Below are positions 54,171-63,384 of a DNA stretch of 64,000 nt, piece by piece. The stretch is from an uncultured Gammaproteobacteria bacterium (GTDB lineage: Bacteria > Pseudomonadota > Gammaproteobacteria > Arenicellales > CAJQKF01), in the NCBI GenBank assembly GCA_905478855.1, contig CAJQKF010000080.1, forward strand, positions 1-64,000, given 5' to 3'. Numbering within the stretch: position 1 is the stretch's first letter; every line of letters begins with the position of its first letter. A program made the translations under genes and the position numbers. The notes under the pieces are model-generated. The model was not told where the DNA came from and searched no databases. It saw only the letters and a list, made by a program, of their open reading frames with translations.

Positions 54171-55469
54171 TTAAAGCCCCCACATGTCGTTCGACCATAA
54201 AATAGGGTCACGCACCACGTAACCACTTACTGCCGACTCAATACACTCGTCTAGAGAACCGAAGGCCACCTCAACCGGAAGCATACCCGGCGCATAATAG
54301 GCCCACTTAGCAGAATTAGTCATTACCCTGCCCTGTGCCGCCCGAACAGCCGGAGAGAAATACGTGCAGGTATCTTCTAGGATTGACACACCGCTTTGCA
54401 CCAGACTTTCATACCAACCACGCTCTCGCACTAGGTTGGCAACAAAACGACTGGTAGAAATATAAAAAGTCATATCAGAACGAATTTTTCTTCCATTAAA
54501 AATTTTTACTGCCCGTTCAAATTCACTAATCGAGAAATGTGGCGTACCTACCGCTACCATCGATAGCTCTCCTTCAATAACGGGAGACAATAAGTTACGC
54601 GCATCAATTAACATTTGTGGTGAGACCTTAATATATAACTGTGGCTCAACGCCGCCTGTAGCTTGAGCAAGGCTATTTGCTTCCGGGGTAACACCAACAG
54701 CATGATACATGGTGATTCCCCCTGAAGAAGCACCGGCAGCGGCTAATGCTTTAAGACTATCCCCCGGAGTTCCTGACGGCAGCCCACAGACAACTGGCAC
54801 CCTATTGGCAGCATGTTGCCCCATGACAATTCCAAGCACATGGCAAAACAACTCGGTCTGACGCATTTGTAGAGGAATTTCAGAAACATCAAACACTATT
54901 GACGCTCGTCGACCTTCATCGGTGTGCAGTCCCGCAAGGGGTGCTCTTCCTGTCAGCCCAGCGCAAACATCTAAAAAGTCACTATATTTGTTCGTTCGAG
55001 CACCAACAGCAGAATTATAATACGATACTGCGTTGGACTCTCCAACAACAATATTATCGCCAAACTGAGGCCCGTTTGGTAATTGATAGGGAGCGCAGGT
55101 CCACACGGGATTACTGCCAAGATCTACATATAAACGAGCTAGCTCACGGGCTTCACGAAGTGCTAAAACATTTGCATCACCCCGAGTTTCCTGTTCTGGT
55201 TTTAAACTAACAGGAATGGTATTTGTCCATGCAGGAATTTTAAATCGAGCATTTCGATCCAGAAAAAATTGAGCAAAATCCAGATGTGCCCGACCATAGT
55301 AATGGCAGGCATCAATATGAACAAAGCTAACATCAATAAGCTGTGCAGCACCCATTACTCCAGCAGCACGAACGACTACCTGCATAGCAAACTGCAGGGC
55401 TTCGCCATCAGCGCCGTTAAGCATTGCGTTATCAGAATCAGTTAAGTGTAGGTGATGCGAAAATTTCAT
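54171..55469 (-). CDS. Aconitase X large subunit (catalytic, DUF521)
   Basis: A 432-residue catalytic subunit. LTDSDNAMLNGADGEALQFAMQ is the N-terminal pattern; CAPYQLPNGPQFGDNIVVGES, ITMYHAVGVTPEANSLAQA and FYISTSRFVANLVRERG are AcnX-like. Fe-S ligands should include Cys in WTCAPY, LEDTCTYFSP and others. TCAPYQ and GGITMYH support a dehydratase of the 3-hydroxyproline or related type. It precedes the swivel subunit by one base, so the two are co-translated. No proline racemase or transporter is adjacent, leaving the pathway open. Confidence 0.9.
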   Translation of the reverse strand: MKFSHHLHLTDSDNAMLNGADGEALQFAMQVVVRAAGVMGAAQLIDVSFVHIDACHYYGRAHLDFAQFFLDRNARFKIPAWTNTIPVSLKPEQETRGDANVLALREARELARLYVDLGSNPVWTCAPYQLPNGPQFGDNIVVGESNAVSYYNSAVGARTNKYSDFLDVCAGLTGRAPLAGLHTDEGRRASIVFDVSEIPLQMRQTELFCHVLGIVMGQHAANRVPVVCGLPSGTPGDSLKALAAAGASSGGITMYHAVGVTPEANSLAQATGGVEPQLYIKVSPQMLIDARNLLSPVIEGELSMVAVGTPHFSISEFERAVKIFNGRKIRSDMTFYISTSRFVANLVRERGWYESLVQSGVSILEDTCTYFSPAVRAAQGRVMTNSAKWAYYAPGMLPVEVAFGSLDECIESAVSGYVVRDPILWSNDMWGL

Positions 55470-55616
55470 AATATTTATTACTTAGAGTTTAACAACTCTG
55501 CATGCTATATGCTAGGAAAACGGTTCATTTTCAAAACCCATCTTCTAAAAATCTATCTAATTTTCTAGCAGAATAGTATGCTTGATCCATTTATATTTGT
55601 CGTCGGGAAGCACAGC

Positions 55617-56300
55617 ATGTATCAATTATATTATTGGCCTGGTTTACCCGGTTGCGGTGAATTTATTCGCCTAGTTCTGGAACATGCTAAGGTCGCTTAT
55701 GAGGATATCGGGCTACGCCAGGGATTTGAACCAATTGTGGCAATGAAGCAGACTATCGCAGGATTCGCTCCGCCATATTTTGTTCATGGTGAAACCACGT
55801 TGGCGCAAATGCCTGCTATTTGTATGTATCTTGGCCAACGACACGGGCTATGCCCTGCAGACCACGGGGACTCGACGCGGGTTCTCCAGCTACTGTTAAC
55901 TATTTCCGATACGTTATCAGAGATTCATGACCTCCACCATCCGCTAAGTATCGCGAAAACATATGAGCAGCAAAAAGACGCAGCCCTGCAGTGTGCACAG
56001 GAGTTTCACCAAAACCGTTTACAGCAATGGATAACTTTTTATTCCAAATTATTAATCGAACAGAATTGGCTGGTTAGAAATAATTTATCTGTGGCAGATT
56101 TAGCACTCTTTCAGCTCGTTAGCGGTATCGAATATGCGTTTCCTACGGCATTTATAAAGCTAATTAGTCCAGAGTTATTGCAGCATCAAGCGCATACCAG
56201 GAGACTACAACCCCTTAAAAACTATCTAAACAGTAGTCGCCGACAACCTTTCAACGAAACGGGGATATTTCGCCACTATAAGGAATTGGATCTCGCCTAG
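55617..56300 (+). CDS. Glutathione S-transferase family protein
   Basis: A 227-residue GST. MYQLYYWPGLPGCGEFIRLVLE gives the catalytic Tyr region of sigma/mu-like enzymes, AQMPAICMYLGQRHG is the glutathione Gln-Met-Pro and Ser-like loop (MP plus AI), and LSVADLALFQLV the C-domain N-capping motif. ATG 55617 aligns with the family start; an upstream ATG at 55578 adds 13 residues. It is 116 to 147 bp from the divergent aconitase X gene and precedes the GGDEF-EAL gene by 51 bp. Substrate unknown. Confidence 0.83.
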   Translation: MYQLYYWPGLPGCGEFIRLVLEHAKVAYEDIGLRQGFEPIVAMKQTIAGFAPPYFVHGETTLAQMPAICMYLGQRHGLCPADHGDSTRVLQLLLTISDTLSEIHDLHHPLSIAKTYEQQKDAALQCAQEFHQNRLQQWITFYSKLLIEQNWLVRNNLSVADLALFQLVSGIEYAFPTAFIKLISPELLQHQAHTRRLQPLKNYLNSSRRQPFNETGIFRHYKELDLA

Positions 56301-56351
56301 GATTACGATAAAACTCGAAAATCCAAAGGTTCATTTCTTCTTGCGAAAAAT

Positions 56352-58622
56352 ATGGCACAGACGGCAAGGCAATGCCACTATAGATGTTTATCTAAAAAGT
56401 TATCAGCAGTAAACTGTGGTAGAACACTTAAAGTCCTTAACCCAATCAGCACAATCAAAATCAAACCATACCTACTCATGCCTCTACAGAATGACACTCG
56501 AAAACACGGAGTAAAATTTGAATCGGATATCAAACATCCAATAGACCAACTGCTGATTAATGCCCTGGATGTTCTTCCTGACGGTTTCGTAATATTGAAC
56601 GAAAAGCAACAGCTAGTCTTCTGTAATCAGCGCTATCTTGAAATTTGTGCACCAATAAGTCAAACATGGAAAAATGGAACAACCCTTTCCAAAATTGTCC
56701 AAGATACTGCACGCCATTGCATTGGCATAAACACGGACGATGAAATACAAACCTGGGTTGAGCAACGACTAGCATCATGGGGAAAATCAGATAGTTGGGT
56801 AGAACAGCCGTTTCAAAACGGACACTGGATTCGCATTGGCGAAACCATTCTCACCAACGGCTGGAGTGCCGGAATACGCACCGATATAACAGCACTAAAA
56901 AACGCCGAAACTAAACAAAGAGAAAGTGAAGAGCGCTTTCGAGATTTTGCCGAATCGGGTGCGGACTGGTTTTGGGAGCTAAACGAAAACCTTCAGTTTC
57001 ACTACGCGTCTGATCGACTTAAAGAAATTACTGGCATCTCTGTTAAATTACTTATTGGTATAAATATACGAAAAACCAGTTTATTTAAAGACTCCCTCAA
57101 ACAACAGGACGTGATTACACTACTGGAGCACATTAATTCGGGTGTAGATTTTAGAAACCTTATTTGTAAACTAACTATCGATGGGAATAATTTACGTGTA
57201 TTACAACTGAGTGGAAAAGTACTATTTGACTTACATGGAAATTTTTTAGGTTACCGGGGTGCCGCTCGCGATATCACCAACGCGCATCTATTGTCCGAAC
57301 AACTCAAGTACGATGCTATTCACGATGATTTAACCGGACTGATCAATCGTAAGGAATTTCTGCAACAACTGGGAGTAGCTTTAGAACAAAGTGATCGCTA
57401 CCAACAAAATCATGTCTTGTGTTTCTTAGATCTAGATCACTTTAAACTAATTAACGACACCTGCGGCCATGCGATTGGCGATGATTTTCTTAAACAAATT
57501 TCAAATACGATTCAAACTCTGACACGCACTCAGGATACAGCATCAAGACTCGGTGGTGATGAGTTTGGTCTCTTACTACGCAACTGCGAGTTAGATGAAG
57601 CAATGCATATCGCCGAGTCCATGCGGAAAGTAATAGAGGCACTTACATTCTCATGGGAGAATTATACCCATACGGTCAGTGCATGCATCGGCATGGTAAT
57701 ACTCAACACTTCTATCACCAGCCCAACCCAAGCACTACAGTCCGCTGATTTAGCATGCTACAGCGCCAAGAACAGAGGCCGTAATCGAGTTTGCCTATAT
57801 AGACAAGACGACATCGACGTTACAAAACGTCGAACCGATGTTGAATGGATAACACGCATACAAGATGCTTTTGACAATTCCGAATTTCAGTTATTTTATC
57901 AACCAATTTTACCTCTCGGCATTAACTCAGTCCAAACTTATAACGGCACTGACACTCAACATGTAAGTCACTACGAATTACTGCTAAGAATGCAGGACGA
58001 ATCCGGGAAAATAACCACACCGAGTGAGTTTCTTGGTGCGGTAGAACATTTCGGTCTTAGCCAACGTCTCGATCAATGGGTATTGGAAACCACACTGACC
58101 TGGTTACAAGAGAACCCTACTCATCGGGACAACTTAGAGCTTTGCATCATCAATATCTCTGGAACATCCTTAAGCGACGAACGCTTTCTTAACTTTGTCA
58201 CAGTTAAGCTTGAAGACAACCCTATATGTGCGGCTAAACTATGCATCAAGATTACTGAAAGTGCTGCCATTCGGAACCTTGACGCAACGGCTCAATTTAT
58301 TAAAACACTAAAACCTAAAGGCTGCTGTTTCGCGTTAGATGATTTCGGTAAGGGGTTCATATCTTTTTCCTATTTAAAATCGTTACCGGTCGACATCTTA
58401 AAAATAGATGGTGGATTTATCCGCGGCATTTTGAACAGTGACATTGATAAAGCCGTTGTGGCCTCAGTAGTTAGTATAGCCAAAACACTGGATATACAAA
58501 CAGCAGCTGAATTTGTAGAGAACACCGGAGTGACCAAGCTGTTAAAGGAAATGAATATCGACTACGCGCAAGGATTTTCAATAGGGAAACCAAGGCCTCT
58601 TGCTTTAATGTATCCTAAATAG
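56352..58622 (+). CDS. PAS-PAS-GGDEF-EAL c-di-GMP signalling protein
   Basis: A 756-residue soluble protein without membrane helices: PAS 1 (~75-180, NALDVLPDGFVILNEKQQLV), PAS 2 (~195-310, SGADWFWELNENLQFHY), GGDEF (RLGGDEFGLLL, with RTQD five residues upstream forming the product-inhibition I-site), and EAL. The EAL signature reads ELLLRM, keeping the catalytic Glu but with Leu for Ala; DDFGKGFISFSYL, KITESAAI and EFVENTG are near-consensus. It may act as an I-site-regulated cyclase with a weak or altered phosphodiesterase. The N-terminus before residue ~45 is poorly conserved and an internal ATG (MPLQNDTRKHG) could be the true start. Confidence 0.88.
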   Translation: MAQTARQCHYRCLSKKLSAVNCGRTLKVLNPISTIKIKPYLLMPLQNDTRKHGVKFESDIKHPIDQLLINALDVLPDGFVILNEKQQLVFCNQRYLEICAPISQTWKNGTTLSKIVQDTARHCIGINTDDEIQTWVEQRLASWGKSDSWVEQPFQNGHWIRIGETILTNGWSAGIRTDITALKNAETKQRESEERFRDFAESGADWFWELNENLQFHYASDRLKEITGISVKLLIGINIRKTSLFKDSLKQQDVITLLEHINSGVDFRNLICKLTIDGNNLRVLQLSGKVLFDLHGNFLGYRGAARDITNAHLLSEQLKYDAIHDDLTGLINRKEFLQQLGVALEQSDRYQQNHVLCFLDLDHFKLINDTCGHAIGDDFLKQISNTIQTLTRTQDTASRLGGDEFGLLLRNCELDEAMHIAESMRKVIEALTFSWENYTHTVSACIGMVILNTSITSPTQALQSADLACYSAKNRGRNRVCLYRQDDIDVTKRRTDVEWITRIQDAFDNSEFQLFYQPILPLGINSVQTYNGTDTQHVSHYELLLRMQDESGKITTPSEFLGAVEHFGLSQRLDQWVLETTLTWLQENPTHRDNLELCIINISGTSLSDERFLNFVTVKLEDNPICAAKLCIKITESAAIRNLDATAQFIKTLKPKGCCFALDDFGKGFISFSYLKSLPVDILKIDGGFIRGILNSDIDKAVVASVVSIAKTLDIQTAAEFVENTGVTKLLKEMNIDYAQGFSIGKPRPLALMYPK

Positions 58623-58625
58623 TAA

Positions 58626-60050
58626 TCAGTCTTTGTTATCGAGAGACAAGTGGTTTTCAATTCCCTTAATCGCATCTTCACTTCTATGGTTGACATATAA
58701 AACTGTCGTTTCCCTAGCAGCACAAATTTTTTCAATCAGAGCTAACACCAACTGACGATTCAAATCATCAAGCCCCAAGCAGGGCTCATCAAGAATTAAC
58801 AGCGAAGGATGCTTAATCATAGCCCTTGCAATAAGAATTAAACGCTGATCGCCAAATGATAGTTGTGTGAACGGTTGTTCCGCACGGCTTTCCATTCCCA
58901 ATAACGTAAGCCAGTTAATAGCGGTTTGCTTCTGCTCATCGCTGTATTTCTGGTAGATACCGATACTATCGTAAAACCCCGATATTAGTGCATTTCGAAC
59001 GTTGACACTAACCTTGTATTCCCATTGCAATGCACTGGATACATAACCGAGATGTTGCTTTATATCCCAAATACTTTCGCCGTTTCCGCGTTGCATGCCA
59101 AATACGAAAATATCATTTACGTAACACTGTGGATGATCACCGGTAATTAAATTAAGCAGACACGTTTTACCAGAACCGTTGGGACCGGTAATTTGCCAAT
59201 GCTCACCGGGGGAAATAGTCCAATTCAGGTCCGAAAAAATTACCTTTTCCCCATAGGCAACTCTACCATTTCGAATTTGCACCAACGGCTGCTGTGGATT
59301 CAGATCATCTAGTCTGGAAATCGCTCCTCGACCAGGAATACTCAGGTCCGTGGTTTTTAGGTGTAATAGCTGTTCGACATTTGAGAGTAGCTGGCTATCC
59401 GTTCGATCAACACGATGTACCAATCGACCGTTATCCATATAACCGAGATGCGTAATAAAGGCCGGTACTTCGTCAATTCTGTTCAATACTAATATCATCT
59501 GTATTGACGTGGAAATTTCCAGCAAAAGATCGTTCAGATACCCATGAGATGCAACATCCAACCCCTCAAACGGCTCATCTAAAATAAGCAGCTGCGGCGC
59601 ACTACACAAGGCCCGAATCAACATCATCTTTCGCGATTCACCAGACGACAACTTACGAAAACTTTGTTGTAATAAATCGTCAAAACTAAAAGCGGTTATG
59701 AGCCGGTCACGCAATTCTAAATCTTCACAAACCTCATTAATGATTTCGCTCACGGGAGTACCCTCTGAAATCACATCAAGCAAATCGATATCATCTTTCT
59801 TACGTTCAGCTTCTATTAACGCCGCTTGCGCCTCGAATGAAGCGACCGCGATACGATTTGGTAAACCCTCAACAGATCCGGATAACACATCGCCATCGCC
59901 GATTAATGTACCAGCCAACGCCGATTTTCCGGAACCATTTGGACCTACAATTACCCAGTGCTGATTATCCTCAACAGACCAATCAATATCTTTAAGTGAA
60001 AAGTGTCCATCAAAATCAACACACAGTTTATCTAATTTAAAATTTGTCAT
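58626..60050 (-). CDS. modF: Double ABC ATPase, ModF-like
   Basis: A 474-residue tandem ABC protein with no membrane domain. Domain 1: GPNGSGKSALAGTLIG (Walker A), RKLSSGESRKMMLIRALCS (signature), LLILDEPFEGLDVASHGYL (Walker B). Domain 2: GPNGSGKTCLLNLITGDHPQ, FTQLSFGDQRLILIARAM, LLILDEPCLGLDDLNRQL. The HPQCYVNDIFVFG and GESIWDIKQHLGYVSSALQ segments match ModF of enterobacteria closely. ModF is linked to molybdate uptake, but its exact role is not established, and no modABC lies here. Monocistronic; convergent with the GGDEF-EAL gene. Confidence 0.87.
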   Translation of the reverse strand: MTNFKLDKLCVDFDGHFSLKDIDWSVEDNQHWVIVGPNGSGKSALAGTLIGDGDVLSGSVEGLPNRIAVASFEAQAALIEAERKKDDIDLLDVISEGTPVSEIINEVCEDLELRDRLITAFSFDDLLQQSFRKLSSGESRKMMLIRALCSAPQLLILDEPFEGLDVASHGYLNDLLLEISTSIQMILVLNRIDEVPAFITHLGYMDNGRLVHRVDRTDSQLLSNVEQLLHLKTTDLSIPGRGAISRLDDLNPQQPLVQIRNGRVAYGEKVIFSDLNWTISPGEHWQITGPNGSGKTCLLNLITGDHPQCYVNDIFVFGMQRGNGESIWDIKQHLGYVSSALQWEYKVSVNVRNALISGFYDSIGIYQKYSDEQKQTAINWLTLLGMESRAEQPFTQLSFGDQRLILIARAMIKHPSLLILDEPCLGLDDLNRQLVLALIEKICAARETTVLYVNHRSEDAIKGIENHLSLDNKD

Positions 60051-60121
60051 AGCGCATGAACGAGCTGTTCTGAAAGCGCGGCATTATGGACGAATTGGGA
60101 AAAATTCTCACCCCCAAAGCA

Positions 60122-61060
60122 TTACTGACCATTAAGTACCCGTTCTGGCTTTAATTGATTGGGATAACTTTCTAAAGAACATTTCCAGAATGCTTGCAGT
60201 AACGGATCCTTAAGTTGTTCTTGCAATGCACACAGACCTAGCGCGAACGGAGGTAATTCATTTAGCCACGGCAATACCCGAACAGTCTCCTGTTTTGGGC
60301 TATGCTGAATCACCAATTCGGGAACCACGGCGAGACCAAACCCGAGACTTACCATCGATACAACCGCTTCATGACCGGCAACCTGAGCATAGATATTTGG
60401 TTGCCCATCGTTATCAGAAAAGTATTTCAAGAGACGTTTTCTAGCTAACCCGCGCTCGGCTAATATCATCGGTGTTTTTGACCAATTCGGCTCATGTTTT
60501 TCGGCTACACATTTCTCAATCATGTCGGAAAATGCTCCGGGTGTAGTCGGGCCAATAAGGCGCAACGGTGTACCAAGCAAAGGCAAGAAAGTTAACTTGG
60601 AGGGTAATTGGTCCGGTCGGGCAATAATGGCGCAGTCTTCGTCACCAGAAAGCACCCGCTCGATGCCGTCGGCCTGATCTCCTGTACGCAGTTTGACATC
60701 TAAGCCAGGTGAGCTTTCTCGTAGCTTAGGCAATATCTGAGTGAGAATACTGTAACTTGCAGTAACTGAACCAAAGACACTGAGTTCACCACTAATTTGG
60801 GTCTGAGTCTCGCGCAACAGACTCTGCATTTGCTGCCAATCATATATCGCCTTGCGCGCATACGTTAGAAACACCTCACCGGCCGATGTCAGCCGTACAT
60901 GACGATTATTACGATCCACCAGCAACTGACCCACACTATCTTCCAATCTTTGCAGCTGGCGACTAACGGCCGATGGGCTTAAATTGCAGCGAAGCGCTGT
61001 GTGCCCAAAATGAAGACTTTCTGATAAAAAAACAAATAGTTGTAGACTTTTAATATCCAA
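60122..61060 (-). CDS. ilvY: LysR-family regulator IlvY
   Basis: A 312-residue LysR-type activator. The N-terminal helix-turn-helix reads [41 protein letters not shown] is the recognition helix, and the periplasmic-binding-like effector domain follows. The divergent position against ilvC is the classical IlvY arrangement; IlvY activates ilvC in response to acetolactate or acetohydroxybutyrate. It starts with TTG at 61060, preceded by AGGTG at about 7 nt. Autoregulation from the shared 117-bp region is expected. Confidence 0.9.
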   Translation of the reverse strand: MDIKSLQLFVFLSESLHFGHTALRCNLSPSAVSRQLQRLEDSVGQLLVDRNNRHVRLTSAGEVFLTYARKAIYDWQQMQSLLRETQTQISGELSVFGSVTASYSILTQILPKLRESSPGLDVKLRTGDQADGIERVLSGDEDCAIIARPDQLPSKLTFLPLLGTPLRLIGPTTPGAFSDMIEKCVAEKHEPNWSKTPMILAERGLARKRLLKYFSDNDGQPNIYAQVAGHEAVVSMVSLGFGLAVVPELVIQHSPKQETVRVLPWLNELPPFALGLCALQEQLKDPLLQAFWKCSLESYPNQLKPERVLNGQ

Positions 61061-61177
61061 AAGAACACCTTTGATGCAAGAAACGCAACACAGTGTATCG
61101 AATATATCATTTTACGCAACAAGCAGATTGTTTTATTATCTCGCGCCCTATACAAACAGCCACTCGGAGTGAATACC
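61061..61177. promoter_or_regulatory. ilvY-ilvC control region with in-phase direct repeats
   Basis: Two copies of ACGCAACA, at 61083-61090 and 61114-61121, are 31 bp apart (three helical turns) and could be tandem IlvY sites. TATACA at 61149-61154 is a possible -10 for ilvC; GATTGT at 61126-61131 (17-bp spacing) is a weak -35, as expected of an activated promoter. GGAG at 61166-61169 is the ribosome-binding site that decides the ilvC start. The operator reading is inference. Confidence 0.5.
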
Positions 61178-62656
61178 ATGGGCCAAAATTATTTCAACAC
61201 ACTGCCCTTAAGGCTTCAGCTTGAAGAACTTGCTAAATGCCGTTTTATGGAAGCCGAAGAGTTTTCCGACGGCGTGGATTATATTCGCGGCAAGAAGATC
61301 GTTATTATCGGCTGCGGCGCCCAAGGATTAAATCAAGGTTTAAACCTTCGCGACTCAGGTCTTGATGTGAGCTACACACTACGTGCAGAAGCGATTGCCG
61401 AAAAACGCCAGTCGTTTAAAAACGCTTCGGAAAATGGCTTTACCGTAGGAACTTACGAAGAGCTCATACCGACCGCCGACATCGTTATGAACCTCACGCC
61501 AGACAAACAACACACTGCTGTTGTTACTGCAGTTATGCCTCTTATGAAAGCCGGCTCTACACTTGATTATGCCCACGGCTTCAACCTTGTTGAAGAAGGA
61601 ATGCAGGTTAATAAGGAAATCACCGTTGTAATGATGTGCCCTAAATGTCCTGGGTCTGAAGTACGCGCAGAATACGTTCGTGGATTCGGTGTACCAACAC
61701 TAATCGCTGTGCATCGTGAAAACGACCCTAATGGCGACGGTTTGAAAATTGCCAAAGCATTGGCCGTTGGAACGGGTGGACATCGCGCAGGTGTTCTTGA
61801 GTCCTCTCCAATTGCCGAAGTTAAATCCGATTTAATGGGTGAGCAAACCATTTTATGTGGTGTTTTACAAACCGGTTCAATTCTTTGCTTCGATAAAATG
61901 GTAGAAGAAGGCGTTGATGCTGCTTATGCTGCCAAATTAGTTCAGTTCGGTTGGGAAACGGTTACCGAAGCGCTAAAACATGGCGGTGTAACCAACATGA
62001 TGGATCGATTAAGCAATCCAGCAAAAATTAAGGCTTTTGAACTTTCCGAAGAGCTGAAAGATTTGCTCCGTCCATTATTTCAAAAACATCAGGACGACAT
62101 CATGTCCGGTCACTTCTCCACCACAATGATGGAAGATTGGGCTAACGACGACGTTAACCTACTGAAGTGGCGTGCCGCTACCGGTGAAACGGATTTTGAA
62201 AAACAAGAAATTACAACTGCTGAAATTTCAGAGCAGGAATATTTCGACAACGGCATTCTCATGGTGGCGTTCGTTCGCGCAGGTGTTGAACTTGCGTACG
62301 AGACCATGGTTGAAGCAGGAATTATTGAAGAGTCTGCTTACTACGAGTCACTTCACGAGACACCGCTTATTGCTAACCTGATCGCACGCAAAAAGCTTTA
62401 TGAAATGAATGTAGTTATTTCCGACACCGCTGAATACGGTTGTTACCTTTTTGATCACAGTGCACGTCCATTTCTTGCCGAGCACTTTATGCCTAGCATC
62501 AAAACAGATGTTATCGGACGCGGTTTAGATGTCAGTGACCTCGGCGTAGACAACAAAACACTTGTTGATATCAACGCTAATATTCGCTACCACTCGGTGG
62601 AGATCGTTGGTAGTGAACTACGTGGTTATATGACCGGCATGAAATCAATCGTCTGA
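61178..62656 (+). CDS. ilvC: Ketol-acid reductoisomerase, class II (IlvC)
   Basis: A 492-residue long-form enzyme, the length of E. coli Ilv[21 protein letters not shown] opens the protein; [20 protein letters not shown] is the NADPH-binding loop; [30 protein letters not shown] and [20 protein letters not shown] are catalytic-domain marks. It converts acetolactate and acetohydroxybutyrate to dihydroxy acids in valine, leucine and isoleucine synthesis, needing Mg2+ and NADPH. ATG 61178 is chosen over GTG 61169 because GGAG lies 8 nt before it. Divergent from ilvY; a terminator follows. Confidence 0.97.
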   Translation: MGQNYFNTLPLRLQLEELAKCRFMEAEEFSDGVDYIRGKKIVIIGCGAQGLNQGLNLRDSGLDVSYTLRAEAIAEKRQSFKNASENGFTVGTYEELIPTADIVMNLTPDKQHTAVVTAVMPLMKAGSTLDYAHGFNLVEEGMQVNKEITVVMMCPKCPGSEVRAEYVRGFGVPTLIAVHRENDPNGDGLKIAKALAVGTGGHRAGVLESSPIAEVKSDLMGEQTILCGVLQTGSILCFDKMVEEGVDAAYAAKLVQFGWETVTEALKHGGVTNMMDRLSNPAKIKAFELSEELKDLLRPLFQKHQDDIMSGHFSTTMMEDWANDDVNLLKWRAATGETDFEKQEITTAEISEQEYFDNGILMVAFVRAGVELAYETMVEAGIIEESAYYESLHETPLIANLIARKKLYEMNVVISDTAEYGCYLFDHSARPFLAEHFMPSIKTDVIGRGLDVSDLGVDNKTLVDINANIRYHSVEIVGSELRGYMTGMKSIV

Positions 62657-62672
62657 TTGATTTCGAATAGAT

Positions 62673-62709
62673 TAACGGGTTATAAACACACATAGCCCGT
62701 TAGCTTTTT
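62673..62709 (+). terminator. Rho-independent terminator of ilvC
   Basis: TAACGGGTTAT at 62673-62683 pairs with ATAGCCCGTTA at 62692-62702 (11 pairs, one G-U) across an 8-nt loop, and five T follow at 62705-62709. It lies 17 bp after the ilvC stop. Confidence 0.85.
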
Positions 62710-62736
62710 CCGACTAGCCTATCTGAATAAGTAATT

Positions 62737-63384
62737 ATGTATCTTCTCTATGGTGGTGGTGTTACACGCTCTGCGGCAGATGAATCAGTACTGCGTGAGA
62801 TACAAATACCATTCAAATTAGTAAGCATCGACATTCATCAAGATGAACATAGTACTGACGAATTCAAAAAGCTGAACCCGAGTGGACTGGTGCCGGCAAT
62901 GGTATCACCAGAAGGAGAAGTTTTAACAGAAATGGTGGCCATTGCGATCTACCTTTGTGAACGTCACCCGCAGAACAAACTCGTACCCGATATCAATAGT
63001 CCACTGCGAGGCAAATTCCTGAACCGATTATTCTTTATCAGCAATCAGCTGGATAATCGAGCGAAGACACTTTTTTACCCGCATAGATGGTCTATAGACA
63101 CTAACGATGCCGAGCGAATAAGTCAGAAGGCGGTTAAGGATCTAGAGGCAAGCTGGGCTATCTATGAAAACTGGCTACAAAACGAAGGGCCCTATGCCCT
63201 TGGCGAAACATTCAGTCTGTTGGACATATTAATGAGTCTTTGGGTCGCGTATGGCTTGGATAATCCAGAAGACATTAACCGTCAATTCCCAGCAGTTAAC
63301 GATTGTTATCAACTTGTTTGCAAAAGACCTCTCGCCGGACCTCCCTTGCTGCATATACGCGAACTAGTAGAAGCCGGTTTTTAA
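62737..63384 (+). CDS. Glutathione S-transferase family protein
   Basis: A 215-residue GST. MYLLYGGGVTRSAADESVLRE is the thioredoxin-domain start, with Thr/Arg-Ser in place of a catalytic Cys; KKLNPSGLVPAMVSPEGEVLTEM contains the cis-Pro and glutathione-contact residues, and LGETFSLLDILMSLWVAYG is the C-domain motif. It starts 28 bp after the ilvC terminator and ends directly against the stop of the DsbA/FrnE gene on the other strand. Substrate unknown. Confidence 0.87.
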   Translation: MYLLYGGGVTRSAADESVLREIQIPFKLVSIDIHQDEHSTDEFKKLNPSGLVPAMVSPEGEVLTEMVAIAIYLCERHPQNKLVPDINSPLRGKFLNRLFFISNQLDNRAKTLFYPHRWSIDTNDAERISQKAVKDLEASWAIYENWLQNEGPYALGETFSLLDILMSLWVAYGLDNPEDINRQFPAVNDCYQLVCKRPLAGPPLLHIRELVEAGF

